Assembly: GCA_944390735.1 (NCBI GenBank)
Contig: CALXRL010000074.1
Span: 62,001-126,000 of the forward strand
Source of the DNA: an uncultured Victivallales bacterium
GTDB taxonomy: Bacteria; Verrucomicrobiota; Lentisphaeria; Victivallales; UBA1829
Direction of reading: 5' to 3'
DNA length: 64,000 bases
The notes below the pieces were generated by a model, which searched no databases, was not told where the DNA came from, and was given only the letters and a program-made list of their open reading frames with translations. Position numbers and translations under genes: made by a program. Position 1 is the first letter of the stretch, and every line of letters starts with the position of its first letter. Shown here piece by piece: positions 35,591 to 44,314 of this stretch.

Positions 35591-36958
35591 TTATTGAATG
35601 TCATTGGAGAAATCCATGATGATCTGACGGCGCTGTCCGCCGCGCAGAACGACGAAATCGGCTCTTGGATTTTCATTGAGGTTTTTCATGGCGTCCCGAT
35701 AGGCGCGTTTCAGATCGGCAAGGGTGAGAATCGGCTGTCCGTTGACGGAGAGGATGATGTCGTCCTTGCGCAGATTCGCCTGGGCGGCGTTGCCGTAGGG
35801 AACCACGCCGAAGAGGTAGACGCCGCGCGTGCGGTAGAAATAGAGATTCGGACTGTCAAAGCGGTTGATGGCTTTGGCGGTCAGACCCCAGCGCGGGCAG
35901 GAGCTTTCGTCGCCTTCGACGTCGCCTTTTGCGATGGGAGCGAGGGAGATGTCAAAAATTTTTCCGTCGCGCGCCACGGTGAACACCACGGGTTTCCCGA
36001 ACGGCAGGAGCCCGAGTTTGCGAAGGAATCCGGGCATCTCCTCCCCGGTGGCGACGGTGGTTTTTCTGCCGTCCACGGCGAGAATGCGGTCATTCGGAAG
36101 GAATCCGGCCTTGCGGGCGGGACTTCCGGGTTCCGTGCCGGAGACGATGACTCCCTCGGCAAAGTTGAAATAGATATCCCGGTTGAAGTCGCGCAGCGGC
36201 TGGAGCAGGAATCCGAACCAGGCCCAGTTGACCTTCCCGTACTTGCGGAGACGGGGCAGAACATCGCGGATCGTGGTGGAGGGAATCGAGAATCCGACCG
36301 TTCCGCCGGACCGCACCCCCAGCGTGTTGATTCCGACCACTCGGCCCGTGGTGTCGACCAGCGGACCGCCGGAGTTGCCCGGCGAAATGGAGGCGTCGGT
36401 CTGATACCAGAGGGAGTACATCCCGTTGACCGGAAGATAGCGCGAGGCGCAGGAGATGATGCCGATCGACACCGAGCGGTTCAAGCCCCACGGCGCGCCC
36501 ATCGCCATGACGAAATCTCCTTCCGAGAGCGTCCCTTCCGCCAGCTCCGCGCAGGGCAGCGGAGGCGTGTTTTCCGGCAGAACCAGTTTCAGAAGCGCCA
36601 GATCAAGATCCTTGTCGCTTCCGATGATTCTGGCGGGGAAGGCGCGTCCGTCGTTCAGAAGACAGCGGATGGACTGGGCCTTGTCGATCACATGCCAGTT
36701 GGTGAGCATCTCTCCGTCGGGCGAGATCAGCACGCCGGAGCCGGCGACGACGCTGCTCTGGGCTCTTCCGAGCTTCATGTCGCCCGCGACTGCGTTGATG
36801 TAGACGACCGCCGGAAACACTTTGTTCCCGGCTTGTGAAACAATCTCCTGAAATCCGGCCGGTTTCTCTTTTTCCGGCACGGCAACGGAAACGCATCCGG
36901 CCGCCAGCAGCGCTCCCGCGGCAAGCCCGGAGAAGAATACGGTACGTAGTGGCATCAT
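35591..36958 (-). CDS. HtrA/DegP-type serine protease lipoprotein
   Basis: The 455-residue protease is exported as a lipoprotein (lipobox LLAAGC, Cys22), so it should be anchored to a membrane on the outer side. Its trypsin-like domain (about 40-235) has an intact triad: His89 in LTNWHVID, Asp119 in DLDLALLKL and Ser196 in SPGNSGGPL. Two PDZ domains follow: one around EGVIVSGTEPGSPARKAGFLPNDRI (residue 270 on), the other near GVVPYGNAAQANLRKDDIIL. HtrA proteins degrade or refold misfolded envelope proteins. The start is the first of two ATGs at 36958, with AGGAG eight bases before. A promoter at 36986-37014 drives it and the PDZ pseudoprotease after it. Confidence 0.92.
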   Translation of the reverse strand: MMPLRTVFFSGLAAGALLAAGCVSVAVPEKEKPAGFQEIVSQAGNKVFPAVVYINAVAGDMKLGRAQSSVVAGSGVLISPDGEMLTNWHVIDKAQSIRCLLNDGRAFPARIIGSDKDLDLALLKLVLPENTPPLPCAELAEGTLSEGDFVMAMGAPWGLNRSVSIGIISCASRYLPVNGMYSLWYQTDASISPGNSGGPLVDTTGRVVGINTLGVRSGGTVGFSIPSTTIRDVLPRLRKYGKVNWAWFGFLLQPLRDFNRDIYFNFAEGVIVSGTEPGSPARKAGFLPNDRILAVDGRKTTVATGEEMPGFLRKLGLLPFGKPVVFTVARDGKIFDISLAPIAKGDVEGDESSCPRWGLTAKAINRFDSPNLYFYRTRGVYLFGVVPYGNAAQANLRKDDIILSVNGQPILTLADLKRAYRDAMKNLNENPRADFVVLRGGQRRQIIMDFSNDIQ

Positions 36959-36985
36959 TCGTTCAGCTCCTGTTCTGTTTATGAC

Positions 36986-37014
36986 AATGTAGTATGGCTT
37001 CCCCGGAAATGCAA
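36986..37014 (-). promoter_or_regulatory. Promoter of the HtrA-PDZ pair
   Basis: On the minus strand TTGCAT (37009-37014), 17 bases, then TACATT (36986-36991). Transcription would begin about 20 bases before the htrA-like start. No sigma-E-type sequence was recognised. Confidence 0.5.
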
Positions 37015-37142
37015 ACGGAAAGCGGGAAAGGAAAAGGTTCCTTTCTGAAGGAATATAGAAAAGATTTCCGCGTTTTTGTTCCTTCCCTTCCGCGGATTTT
37101 TCCGGAAGGGGGGGCGGATTTCCTGTTTTCTGCGTTTTGAAC

Positions 37143-37171
37143 TTGAAAAAAGGGGGAAGAACGGTTATGTT
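37143..37171 (+). promoter_or_regulatory. Promoter of the coiled-coil protein and folD
   Basis: TTGAAA (37143-37148), 17-base purine-rich spacer, TATGTT (37166-37171). It is divergent from the htrA promoter. The gap between them also has an 8-bp inverted repeat (37085-37092 and 37103-37110). Confidence 0.5.
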
Positions 37172-37198
37172 TCCCGAAACAAAAGAAGGTGGTTTGCG

Positions 37199-37594
37199 AT
37201 GAAAACATTGATTCTGTTTCCGCTGGCGGCGGCCGCGGTGGTTCTGTTTCCGCTTTCGCTTCCGGCGCAGGAGGAGGTCGGCGTTCTGAAGGCCAGACGC
37301 GCGATTCTGGAGGCGGAACGGGAGGCGTCCCTCCAAAAAATGTCGGACCTGAGAATGAAGTACATCCGGACGGACCGGAATCTGAAACGCACGCATGACA
37401 GAATCATGGAACTGCATCGGAATCTGGCGCTCTCGCTTGACGCCAAGCCGGAGATCCGGAAAATGAACGACCGGATCCTGCAGCTCAATTCCGAACTGGA
37501 GTCGCTGAACGCCAGACTCAACGCCGCAAACACGAACAAGACGGATGCCCCGGCGGCGCCCGCCCCGAAAACCGATGCCGGGAAAGGAAAGTAA
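37199..37594 (+). CDS. Small exported coiled-coil protein
   Basis: The 131-residue product has a signal peptide (LPAQE cleavage region) and a long amphipathic, Arg/Lys/Glu/Leu-rich coiled coil from about residue 25 to 108 ([40 protein letters not shown]). It ends in a low-complexity Ala/Pro/Lys tail. No family is recognised. Size and shape recall OmpH/Skp-type periplasmic chaperones, but the characteristic Skp sequence is absent. It is seven bases upstream of folD, which makes an operon likely though the functions appear unrelated. The ATG is preceded by a weak GAAGG. Confidence 0.7.
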   Translation: MKTLILFPLAAAAVVLFPLSLPAQEEVGVLKARRAILEAEREASLQKMSDLRMKYIRTDRNLKRTHDRIMELHRNLALSLDAKPEIRKMNDRILQLNSELESLNARLNAANTNKTDAPAAPAPKTDAGKGK

Positions 37595-37601
37595 GAACTC
37601 C

Positions 37602-38486
37602 ATGTCAGCCATTCTCATCGACGGAAAAACGGTCTCCGCCGCGGTCAACGCGGAAACGGCGCGGAAATGCGCGGAACTTACGCAGAAGTACGGTTGCAGA
37701 CCCGGACTGGCGGTGGTGCTGGTCGGAGACGATCCCGCTTCGCAGGTCTATGTCGCTTCCAAGGTGAAGAAGTGCGCGGAGGTCGGAATCGAATCCGAAA
37801 AGATCGTGCTGCCGCCGACCGCTTCGCAGAAGGAGGTGCTGGAGGTGATCGACCGCCTCAACGGCGATTCCCGGATCCACGGCATTCTCGTGCAGTCGCC
37901 TCCGCCGCCTCAGATCGACGAGGAGAAAATCATTCTGGCCATTGATCCGCGCAAGGATGTCGACTGCTTCCATCCCTTCAACGCCGGAAAGATGCTTCAG
38001 GGGGATATGACCGGATTCCTGCCCTGCACTCCCTGGGGAGTGATGAAACTTCTGGAATATTACAAAATTTCTCTTGCCGGAAAGAAGGCGGTGGTGCTCG
38101 GGCGCTCCAACATTGTCGGAAAGCCGATGATGTGCATGCTTTCCTGCAAAGGAGTCGATGCCACCGTGACGCTCTGCCACTCCCGGACGGCGAATCTGGA
38201 GGAGGAGCTCAAACGCGCGGATCTGATCGTCGCCGCAATCGGAAAACCGGAATTTGTCCGGGGATCCATGGTGAAGGAGGGGGCGGTTGTCATCGACGTC
38301 GGAATCAACCGGATTCCCGATGCGACCCGTCCGAAGGGGTATCGCCTGACCGGGGATGTCGCATTCGATGAAGTTGCCCCGAAGGCTTCCGTCATCACGC
38401 CGGTTCCCGGAGGCGTCGGTCCGATGACCATTGCCATGCTCATGCGCAACACCCTGCGCGGCATGGAGCGGATGATGAACCGCTGA
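37602..38486 (+). CDS. folD: Bifunctional methylenetetrahydrofolate dehydrogenase/cyclohydrolase
   Basis: FolD oxidises 5,10-methylene-THF and hydrolyses the product to 10-formyl-THF, linking one-carbon units to purine synthesis. The 294-residue length and motifs are standard: Tyr50 and Lys54 in the YVASKVKKC segment, [10 protein letters not shown], the [11 protein letters not shown] loop, [10 protein letters not shown] for NADP binding, and the C-terminal [14 protein letters not shown]. The start at 37602 is supported by GGAAAGGA upstream. It is followed by the strong bidirectional terminator at 38547. Confidence 0.97.
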   Translation: MSAILIDGKTVSAAVNAETARKCAELTQKYGCRPGLAVVLVGDDPASQVYVASKVKKCAEVGIESEKIVLPPTASQKEVLEVIDRLNGDSRIHGILVQSPPPPQIDEEKIILAIDPRKDVDCFHPFNAGKMLQGDMTGFLPCTPWGVMKLLEYYKISLAGKKAVVLGRSNIVGKPMMCMLSCKGVDATVTLCHSRTANLEEELKRADLIVAAIGKPEFVRGSMVKEGAVVIDVGINRIPDATRPKGYRLTGDVAFDEVAPKASVITPVPGGVGPMTIAMLMRNTLRGMERMMNR

Positions 38487-38546
38487 AACGCCTGAAGAGT
38501 CCTGCGGAGGGGATGCGCCACGCATGAAATCCTCCGGAAAATCGGC

Positions 38547-38583
38547 AAAAAAAAGACCGCTGAACAATCAGCGGTCTTTTTTT
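38547..38583. terminator. Strong bidirectional terminator
   Basis: Nine-base perfect stem (GACCGCTGA at 38555-38563, TCAGCGGTC at 38568-38576), four-base loop, an A-run on the left and seven Ts on the right. It can end folD on the plus strand and the small peptide gene on the minus strand. Confidence 0.92.
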
Positions 38584-38647
38584 GCAGTTCCGGTGTCCGA
38601 TTCCTGTTCCCGGAAGGGAAGGAGAGCCGGACAGAGGAAAACGGTTC

Positions 38648-38731
38648 TCAGTACGGATAGCAAGAGAACTGCTTGGTGGCGACATTGACTGCGGCAAGTG
38701 CCAGAAACATTTCAATGATGACGTCTTTCAT
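38648..38731 (-). CDS. 27-residue hydrophobic peptide of unknown function
   Basis: A very short gene preceded by an almost ideal Shine-Dalgarno site (AAAGGAGG, five bases before the ATG). The peptide opens MKDVIIEMFLALAAVNVAT, a hydrophobic helix, and ends KQFSCYPY with one Cys and two Tyr. There is no neighbouring gene on its strand. The strong terminator at 38547-38583 lies about 65 bases past its stop, so it looks like an independent small transcript. It could be a small membrane peptide, a toxin-like peptide or a modified-peptide precursor. Nothing in the sequence decides among these, and no maturation gene is adjacent. Confidence 0.5.
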   Translation of the reverse strand: MKDVIIEMFLALAAVNVATKQFSCYPY

Positions 38732-39010
38732 CGTGTCCTCCTTTCGGAATTGCTTTTTCCGGAGTTCCCGGTCTGTTGGTTTGCCGGTGCTCCTTTTTTT
38801 CTGTCTGAGCAATACTGTATCCTCCGGAAGTATCCGGAATATTGCGGGCAGATTGCAAAACGGCAATGTTGGAAAAAATGCTGGAAAGGGAGGACGGAAG
38901 CCGGAAAAAGATCTCCGGAACCGGAGGGGAGAACGCGCGGCACGCCCCGCCGGAGCTTCGGAGATGGCCCGCCGATGACGGGATTTTTCCTTTTTTCTGC
39001 GGTCGGGAAA
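38732..39010. other. Spacer between the small peptide and the YfgM-like gene
   Basis: It should hold the promoter of the minus-strand peptide: TTGCCG and AATATT with a 17-base gap occur near 38845-38875, which is weak. The remainder is GC-rich with CCGG-containing near repeats. I see no gene, RNA or long palindrome in it. Confidence 0.4.
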
Positions 39011-39039
39011 TTGCAAAAGTTCCGGACGCGGACTATATT
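39011..39039 (+). promoter_or_regulatory. Promoter of the YfgM-like/trmH/dapF/dapA operon
   Basis: TTGCAA (39011-39016), 17 bases, TATATT (39034-39039). The leader to the ATG at 39075 is about 30 bases. Confidence 0.65.
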
Positions 39040-39074
39040 TCAGAACTTGATGAAAAAAAATATGGGAGTTCAAT

Positions 39075-39833
39075 ATGGCTTTGAAGAAAAAGAAAGAGAT
39101 GGAGTCCATGGTTGTGGCCGATGATATCACAAGAGACTGCAACGATTTTGAAGTATGGTTCATTGAACACGGCAAGCTGATCGCATGGGCGTGTGTCGCG
39201 ATCATTGTGGCGGTGGCGGTTGTCTTCACGGTGATTCAGGTCCGGAAGAATATGGCGGCGAAGAGTCTGGCGACGCTGGCAGCGGCCGGAACGCAGCAGC
39301 AGCTGGAGGAGGCGCTGAAACAGTATCCGACCGGAGCGGCGGCATGTGAGGCGCGCGCCAGACTTGCACGGATCTATCTGAACGCGAAAAACAGCAAGGG
39401 GGCACTGGAGCAGTTCGCGCTGATCGCGGCGGATGAATCGGCACCGGTGTTCACTCGCGGTCGTGCGATTCTTGATTCCGGATATCTGTATGAAAACGAG
39501 AAAAAATACAAGGAAGCGCTGGGACAGTATGAAAAGGCCGTCGCGGACATCTCTCTCGGCGAGGATGTGCGCTGCGAAGGATATTATGCCGCAGGACGCA
39601 TGCAGGTGATCGAAAAGAACTTTGCCAAGGCGCGTGCGGCGTTCCGTCAGGCGAATATTCCGAATCCGACCAGCATGGCGTCGATGTTCTGGAAGAATCA
39701 GGCGCAGTCGGCGCTGGAGCGTCTTCCCGTGGAATCCGCAGCGGCTCCGGCCGGGGCTCCCGCCGGGACTTCGGTGAAAAAAACGGAGAAAGCTCCCGGG
39801 AAAACTCCGGTCAAGGCTCCGGTAAAAAAATAA
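39075..39833 (+). CDS. YfgM-like membrane-anchored TPR protein
   Basis: The 252-residue protein has a Lys-rich head (MALKKKKEME), one membrane helix (about 35-55, LIAWACVAIIVAVAVVFTVI) and then TPR-type repeats, for example ACEARARLARIYLNAKNSKGALEQF and GRAILDSGYLYENEKKYKEAL. The C-terminus is an Ala/Pro/Lys-rich tail. This layout is that of YfgM (COG2976), a companion of the Sec translocon and periplasmic chaperones in E. coli. Here it stands two bases before a SpoU-type methyltransferase gene, so its job may differ. It starts the operon that includes dapF and dapA. Confidence 0.82.
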   Translation: MALKKKKEMESMVVADDITRDCNDFEVWFIEHGKLIAWACVAIIVAVAVVFTVIQVRKNMAAKSLATLAAAGTQQQLEEALKQYPTGAAACEARARLARIYLNAKNSKGALEQFALIAADESAPVFTRGRAILDSGYLYENEKKYKEALGQYEKAVADISLGEDVRCEGYYAAGRMQVIEKNFAKARAAFRQANIPNPTSMASMFWKNQAQSALERLPVESAAAPAGAPAGTSVKKTEKAPGKTPVKAPVKK

Positions 39834-39835
39834 AA

Positions 39836-40603
39836 GTGGAAACAGTACTGTCAAAGCGGCGGGAGTCGCTGCTTCGCTCTTTGACGAGCCGGCACGGACG
39901 GAAAAACAGCGGCTGTTGTCTTGTGGAAGGGTTGCGGTGCGTGAACGAACTGCTTGTGCTGCGGCCCGATCTGATTGAGTTCTGTGTCCTGCGGGAGGGA
40001 TGCGATACGGCACGTCTTCCCGGAGAGAAAACGGTGGTTCTGGACGGTCGGAATTTCGAATCTCTGGCTTCGACCGTTCATTCGCAGGGAATTCTGGCCG
40101 TTGCGCGTCAGCCGGAATATGAGAAGCTTGATCTGCCGAGAAAAGATCCTTTTGCGCTGGTTCTGGACCGGATTGCAGATCCCGGGAATTTCGGGACGAT
40201 TCTCCGGACCGCGCGTGCGGTGGGATTGCGGGAGGTCTGGGCGGTCAAAGGCGGAGTGGATCCGTTCGGCGACAAGACGATCCGCTCGGCATCGAGTGCG
40301 CAGTTTGCCCTTTCGATCCGTCTGGCGGAGTCGCTGGAGGAGATGACGGCCGCGCTCGGAAAGCTGGGAGTGATCCGTTTTTTCCGGACGGAACCCGCGG
40401 AAGGTCACAGCGTCTTCCGGGAACCCGATCTGTTTCGGGATTCCGCGATTGTTCTGGGCAATGAGGCCAACGGAGCGGGACCCGTTCCCGGTGCGCTGCC
40501 GCTGAATATTCCGATGCCGGGATCGGCGGAATCGCTGAACGTTGCGCAGGCGGCAACGGTGATTCTGTTTGAATCGGTGCGGAGAATGGAGAAGTCAATA
40601 TGA
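39836..40603 (+). CDS. TrmH/SpoU-family RNA 2'-O-methyltransferase
   Basis: A 255-residue SAM-dependent methyltransferase with the knotted SPOUT fold. The N-terminal substrate-binding domain (RHGRKNSGCCLVEGLRCVNELL) is followed by LVLDRIADPGNFGTILRTA, AIVLGNEANG and the knot motif LNIPMPGSAESLNVAQAATVILFE. It probably methylates a ribose in tRNA or rRNA; which site cannot be told. It begins with GTG two bases after the previous stop without a clear ribosome site, so it is presumably coupled to the YfgM-like gene. Its stop overlaps the dapF ATG by four bases. Confidence 0.9.
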   Translation: METVLSKRRESLLRSLTSRHGRKNSGCCLVEGLRCVNELLVLRPDLIEFCVLREGCDTARLPGEKTVVLDGRNFESLASTVHSQGILAVARQPEYEKLDLPRKDPFALVLDRIADPGNFGTILRTARAVGLREVWAVKGGVDPFGDKTIRSASSAQFALSIRLAESLEEMTAALGKLGVIRFFRTEPAEGHSVFREPDLFRDSAIVLGNEANGAGPVPGALPLNIPMPGSAESLNVAQAATVILFESVRRMEKSI

Positions 40604-41409
40604 AAAGCATGGCATTCCTGAAAATGAACGGCGCAGGCAATGATTTTGTCGTGGCGGCCGATTGTGACGGGAATACCGTACCCCGGTCTGCGGAGGCGAT
40701 CCGCGGATTCTGTGACCGCAGACGGGGAATCGGCGCGGACGGCGTCATCATTCTGAAGCCCCTCGGGGGAAACCGTCTGAAAATGGAGTATTTCAATGCG
40801 GACGGCTCCTCCGCGGAAATGTGCGGCAACGGGTTGCGCTGTTCCATGGAATTCGCTGCGGAACTGGAGCTTGTTCCGGGCGATCATGCGGTGTTTCTGA
40901 CCGGTGCCGGAGAACTGGAGGCGTGGCGTCTTGCGCCCGGTCTTATCCGTACGGCGATGCCGCCGGCCGCCCCGTTCCGGATCCTGACCGTCTGCGGCTA
41001 CTCCTGTTATCTGACGTCGACGGGGGTGCCCCATGCCGTGGTGCCGCTTCGGAAAACGGAACTGGATGAGATCGAGGTCGATGTGCTCGGACGGGCCATC
41101 CGCTTTTCGGATGAGCTTGCCCCGGAGGGCGCCAACGTGGATTTCATCGAAATGCCGGACCGCGACACGATCCGGATTCGAACCTATGAACGGGGGGTGG
41201 AGGCGGAAACGCTCGCCTGCGGAACCGGAATGGCCGCGGCGGGGGCGTATGCGCACCGCTTTCTGGAGCCGAGGGAGAAGCGCCGTATTCTCAGCGCGGG
41301 CGGAGATGTCCTGACCGTCGAGATTCGCGGCGACGGGAAAAATCCCGGGGAGATTTTCCTTTCCGGACCCGCTCAGACCGCTTTCTCCGGAAAAATGGAT
41401 TTGAAGTGA
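40600..41409 (+). CDS. dapF: Diaminopimelate epimerase
   Basis: DapF converts LL- to meso-diaminopimelate for lysine and peptidoglycan. The 269-residue protein contains both catalytic cysteines in the classic settings: Cys75 in AEMCGNGLRC and Cys207 in TLACGTGMAAA. The substrate-binding opening MNGAGNDFV is present as well. The ATG overlaps the end of the methyltransferase gene. dapA follows by 25 bases, so two non-consecutive steps of the same pathway are transcribed together. Confidence 0.96.
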   Translation: MKSMAFLKMNGAGNDFVVAADCDGNTVPRSAEAIRGFCDRRRGIGADGVIILKPLGGNRLKMEYFNADGSSAEMCGNGLRCSMEFAAELELVPGDHAVFLTGAGELEAWRLAPGLIRTAMPPAAPFRILTVCGYSCYLTSTGVPHAVVPLRKTELDEIEVDVLGRAIRFSDELAPEGANVDFIEMPDRDTIRIRTYERGVEAETLACGTGMAAAGAYAHRFLEPREKRRILSAGGDVLTVEIRGDGKNPGEIFLSGPAQTAFSGKMDLK

Positions 41410-41434
41410 ACAACATCAGAGATTGGAGATAAAA

Positions 41435-42298
41435 ATGAAGATTGAAGGACTGTACACAGCGCTCATAACACCGTTTTCCAATGGGAAGGTCGATTACGGT
41501 CGCCTGAAGGAGATCGTGGAACAGCAGATTGCCGGCGGAGTCGATGGAATTCTGCCCACGGGAACAACGGGGGAGTCTCCGACTCTCTCCGTGGAGGAGC
41601 ATCTCGAAGTCATTGAGAAGGTGATCGAATTTTCAAACGGCAGATGCCGGATCATGGCGGGAACCGGCGCAAACTCCACCGAGGAGGCGGTCAAACTCAC
41701 CACCTGCGCCCGGAAGATGGGGGCGGACTGCTCGCTGCAGGTGACCCCGTATTACAACAAGCCCACGCAGGAGGGGCTTTACCGCCATTTCTCCAAAATC
41801 GCCGACGACTGCGGACTGCCGGTCGTGCTGTACAATGTCCCCGGCCGGACCGGAACGGCGATTGCCGCCGACACGGTGGCGCGTCTTGCCGCAAATCCGA
41901 ATGTCATTGCGCTGAAAGAGGCGGCGGGATCCGTCGAGCGGGTCTCTGAAGTGCTTCAGCTCTGCGACATCACGGTGATGTCCGGAGACGACAGTCTGAC
42001 TCTGCCGATGATGTCGGTCGGGGCAAAGGGCGTCATCAGCGTCGCGTCCAACATCTTCCCCGCCGAACTGAAGAAAATGGTCGATTTCTGCAACGCGGGC
42101 AATTTCGCGGAAGGGTTGAAGATTCACAGAAAATACTACAAGCTCTTCAAAAATCTGTTCCTGGAATCGAATCCGATCCCGGTCAAGGCGGCAATGGCGA
42201 TGCTCGGCATGATCGAGGAGGAGTACCGGCTGCCGCTCTGCCCGGTTTCCGACAAAACCAGAGCGATTCTGAAAGAGACGCTTGAGAACCTGAAATAA
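41435..42298 (+). CDS. dapA: 4-hydroxy-tetrahydrodipicolinate synthase
   Basis: DapA condenses pyruvate with aspartate semialdehyde, the committed step to diaminopimelate. The 287-residue TIM-barrel protein has the Schiff-base Lys161 (VIALKEAAGS), Tyr133 (VLYNVPGRT), Thr45 and Tyr107 at the E. coli positions, plus the GTTGESPT signature. The ATG at 41435 has GGAG upstream; a TTG twelve bases earlier is less likely. The E. coli enzyme is feedback-inhibited by lysine, which is plausible but not shown here. The transcript ends in the terminator at 42311. Confidence 0.97.
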   Translation: MKIEGLYTALITPFSNGKVDYGRLKEIVEQQIAGGVDGILPTGTTGESPTLSVEEHLEVIEKVIEFSNGRCRIMAGTGANSTEEAVKLTTCARKMGADCSLQVTPYYNKPTQEGLYRHFSKIADDCGLPVVLYNVPGRTGTAIAADTVARLAANPNVIALKEAAGSVERVSEVLQLCDITVMSGDDSLTLPMMSVGAKGVISVASNIFPAELKKMVDFCNAGNFAEGLKIHRKYYKLFKNLFLESNPIPVKAAMAMLGMIEEEYRLPLCPVSDKTRAILKETLENLK

Positions 42299-42310
42299 GA
42301 AATCAAAGCC

Positions 42311-42341
42311 GGGGGTGCGTTTTTCCCGCACCCCCTTTTTT
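42311..42341 (+). terminator. Intrinsic terminator of the dap operon
   Basis: Nine-base GC-rich stem (42311-42319 and 42327-42335), seven-base loop and six Ts. The PHP gene begins only 19 bases later, so it either has read-through expression or a promoter inside dapA. Confidence 0.88.
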
Positions 42342-42359
42342 GCATTCGGGAGTCTGAGT

Positions 42360-43547
42360 ATGAAAATTGCGGTTGCATCGGGGTTCCGGCCCTCCGCCGG
42401 AGATCTTACGGAATTTCTGCTGCTGCGGGCATTTCATCTGGCGGTCCGGTTTCTGAAGGCGGACTGTTTTCTGGTGTCCGGAGTGTTCTGCGGCTCAGCG
42501 GAGGATGCGCGTTTTCCGGAGACGGTGGAAAAATCCCGTGCGCTCCGGAAGATCGCGGTTCCGTTCTACTGCGTGAACGATCCGGCGTCAATGTTCCGGG
42601 TTCCGGATGCCTCTTCGACGGAACTGGAGGTCGACGGCGAAAAAATGACCGTCGCGGAACTTCTGGAGCGGATCCGCGTCCGGGTCGGACCGTTTCCCGT
42701 GTTCAGCAAGCCCCCGTTCGAGTTCCTGACGGTGGAGCTGGAGGGGGAGCGGGTGTTCAACGGAAAGATTCACCGGGTGTCGCTTCCCGAGGAGGTCGTC
42801 GGAAAACTCACCGATTTCCATGTTCATACGAATCTTGCCTATTGCAGCGAGAATATGACCGTGCCGGGGGCGCTCGGCATGGCGCGGCTGACCGGATTGA
42901 AGGCGGTCAACTTCAGCGAGCATTCCGGACAGCTCTACTTTGTTGCGGAGGATTACTGGAAGTTCCAATGGACCATGAACGGACGCAATCGCCCCGATGG
43001 ATGTCCGGAGCGGAGACGGATGCCGGACTATGACGCCCTCTTCCGCCGGTACAGCGGAGAACGCGGCTTCACTCACGGATTCGAGCTGGATGTGGATCGC
43101 AACTGCACCGTGGCTCTTGATGACCGGGATCGGCATCCGGGCTGCGTGAACCTGGGAGCGGTTCACAGTCTTGACCGGAAGGAAAATCTTCCGCTTCTCA
43201 AACGCGAATTCCTGGATCGGACGGAGGCGCTGCTGCGTTACGGCGTTTCGATTCTGGCGCATCCGTTCCGGATTTTCCGGTGGGGATGCGGCATGCGGGC
43301 GCCGGAGGATCTGTTTGTCCCGGTCGCGGCGCTTCTGAAACAATACGGAGTGGCGGCGGAGATCAATTTCCACTGCAACGAGCCGTATCCGGAGTTTCTG
43401 GAGATCTGTCTCCGGGAGGGCGTGAAGATTTCTCTGGGGAGCGATTCCCATAATCTGTATGAGGTCGGATTCTTTCAGCCTCATCTTCATCTGCTTCGGG
43501 AGCTCGGGGTGTACGAGAAGCTGGACTCCGTGCTGTTCCATCTGTGA
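42360..43547 (+). CDS. PHP-domain phosphoesterase-like protein with N-terminal extension
   Basis: The 395-residue protein has a C-terminal PHP domain (about 150-395) with the four expected metal-binding motifs: FHVHTNLAYC, NFSEHSG, ILAHPFR and GSDSHNLYEVG. The PHP fold occurs in histidinol phosphatase and DNA polymerase nuclease domains. The first 145 residues form a separate domain starting MKIAVASGFRPSAGD, with ASSTELEVDGEKMTVAELL. Their resemblance to calcineurin-like or nucleotide-binding domains is too weak to name. A GGGAG site lies before the ATG. Substrate unknown. Confidence 0.82.
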   Translation: MKIAVASGFRPSAGDLTEFLLLRAFHLAVRFLKADCFLVSGVFCGSAEDARFPETVEKSRALRKIAVPFYCVNDPASMFRVPDASSTELEVDGEKMTVAELLERIRVRVGPFPVFSKPPFEFLTVELEGERVFNGKIHRVSLPEEVVGKLTDFHVHTNLAYCSENMTVPGALGMARLTGLKAVNFSEHSGQLYFVAEDYWKFQWTMNGRNRPDGCPERRRMPDYDALFRRYSGERGFTHGFELDVDRNCTVALDDRDRHPGCVNLGAVHSLDRKENLPLLKREFLDRTEALLRYGVSILAHPFRIFRWGCGMRAPEDLFVPVAALLKQYGVAAEINFHCNEPYPEFLEICLREGVKISLGSDSHNLYEVGFFQPHLHLLRELGVYEKLDSVLFHL

Positions 43548-43584
43548 CAGATTCACTGCGCGGAGGGTGAGGGAGTCGTGGAAA

Positions 43585-44310
43585 ATGGCAGGTGGACGAT
43601 TTGGAATCGGATTTCAATTTCTTTTTCCGCTGTTTGCCGTTCTGGTTCTGAGTTCCTGCGTTTCCGCGCCGGAGATCGAGTCGGAGAAGGAGTTTTTGGA
43701 TCTTTCCGCGGGCAGGAGGTATCGCGGAGTTCTGGAGCAGAGGAAAACGCCCCGGGGAATTCGGTATTCCGGATTCGCGATTTCTGCAATTCCAGATTCC
43801 GACTGGGTTGCGCCCATGCGTTTTCAGTCGTCGCGAAGGGCGGTATGGGGAATGGGGGATCCGGAGAACCGTCTTCATACCTTGATTGCGGAGATCCGGA
43901 TTTCGGAGGCGCTTCCCGGGAAGGAACGGAAACGCTTTTCCATCTCCACGTTGAAACAGGCGATGCGGCGGAGTCTGGCCCGGCGTTCCGGGGCGGGGAG
44001 AATGAAATCGTTCAAGGTCTGGAGCGGAGAACGCTGCGGCAGAGCGAGTGTGGAGTATCAATCGGAAAGCGCGGATACGCGAAGTCGGCACTCCGGGCGT
44101 CCCCTGACGTTGTTTCTGCGCGGATTTGTGGTGCTGACCGGGGAGAACCGGATGCTTTCCGCCGTTGTTTCGGAACGGTCCGATGATCCGGATGCGTCGC
44201 AGAACGTCCGCGCAGCGGAAGAACTGCTGGATCAAATTCGTTTCCCGGACTCGGAAAAAAGGTGCTTGCGGAATAAACCGTTTGCAATATCAATCAACGA
44301 CAGAGGATGA
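43585..44310 (+). CDS. Lipoprotein of unknown function
   Basis: The 241-residue product begins with a signal peptide and lipobox VLSSC. The mature part is a single beta-rich domain of about 200 residues with many Arg residues (IRYSGFAISAIPDSDW and FLRGFVVLTGENRMLSAVVSER). The latter strand pair resembles the end of PsbP/LpqN-like or bacteriocin-immunity-like folds, but I cannot assign one. It lies 37 bases after the PHP gene. The serine hydrolase begins four bases beyond its stop, so the pair is likely co-transcribed. Confidence 0.65.
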   Translation: MAGGRFGIGFQFLFPLFAVLVLSSCVSAPEIESEKEFLDLSAGRRYRGVLEQRKTPRGIRYSGFAISAIPDSDWVAPMRFQSSRRAVWGMGDPENRLHTLIAEIRISEALPGKERKRFSISTLKQAMRRSLARRSGAGRMKSFKVWSGERCGRASVEYQSESADTRSRHSGRPLTLFLRGFVVLTGENRMLSAVVSERSDDPDASQNVRAAEELLDQIRFPDSEKRCLRNKPFAISINDRG

Positions 44311-44314
44311 ATCA

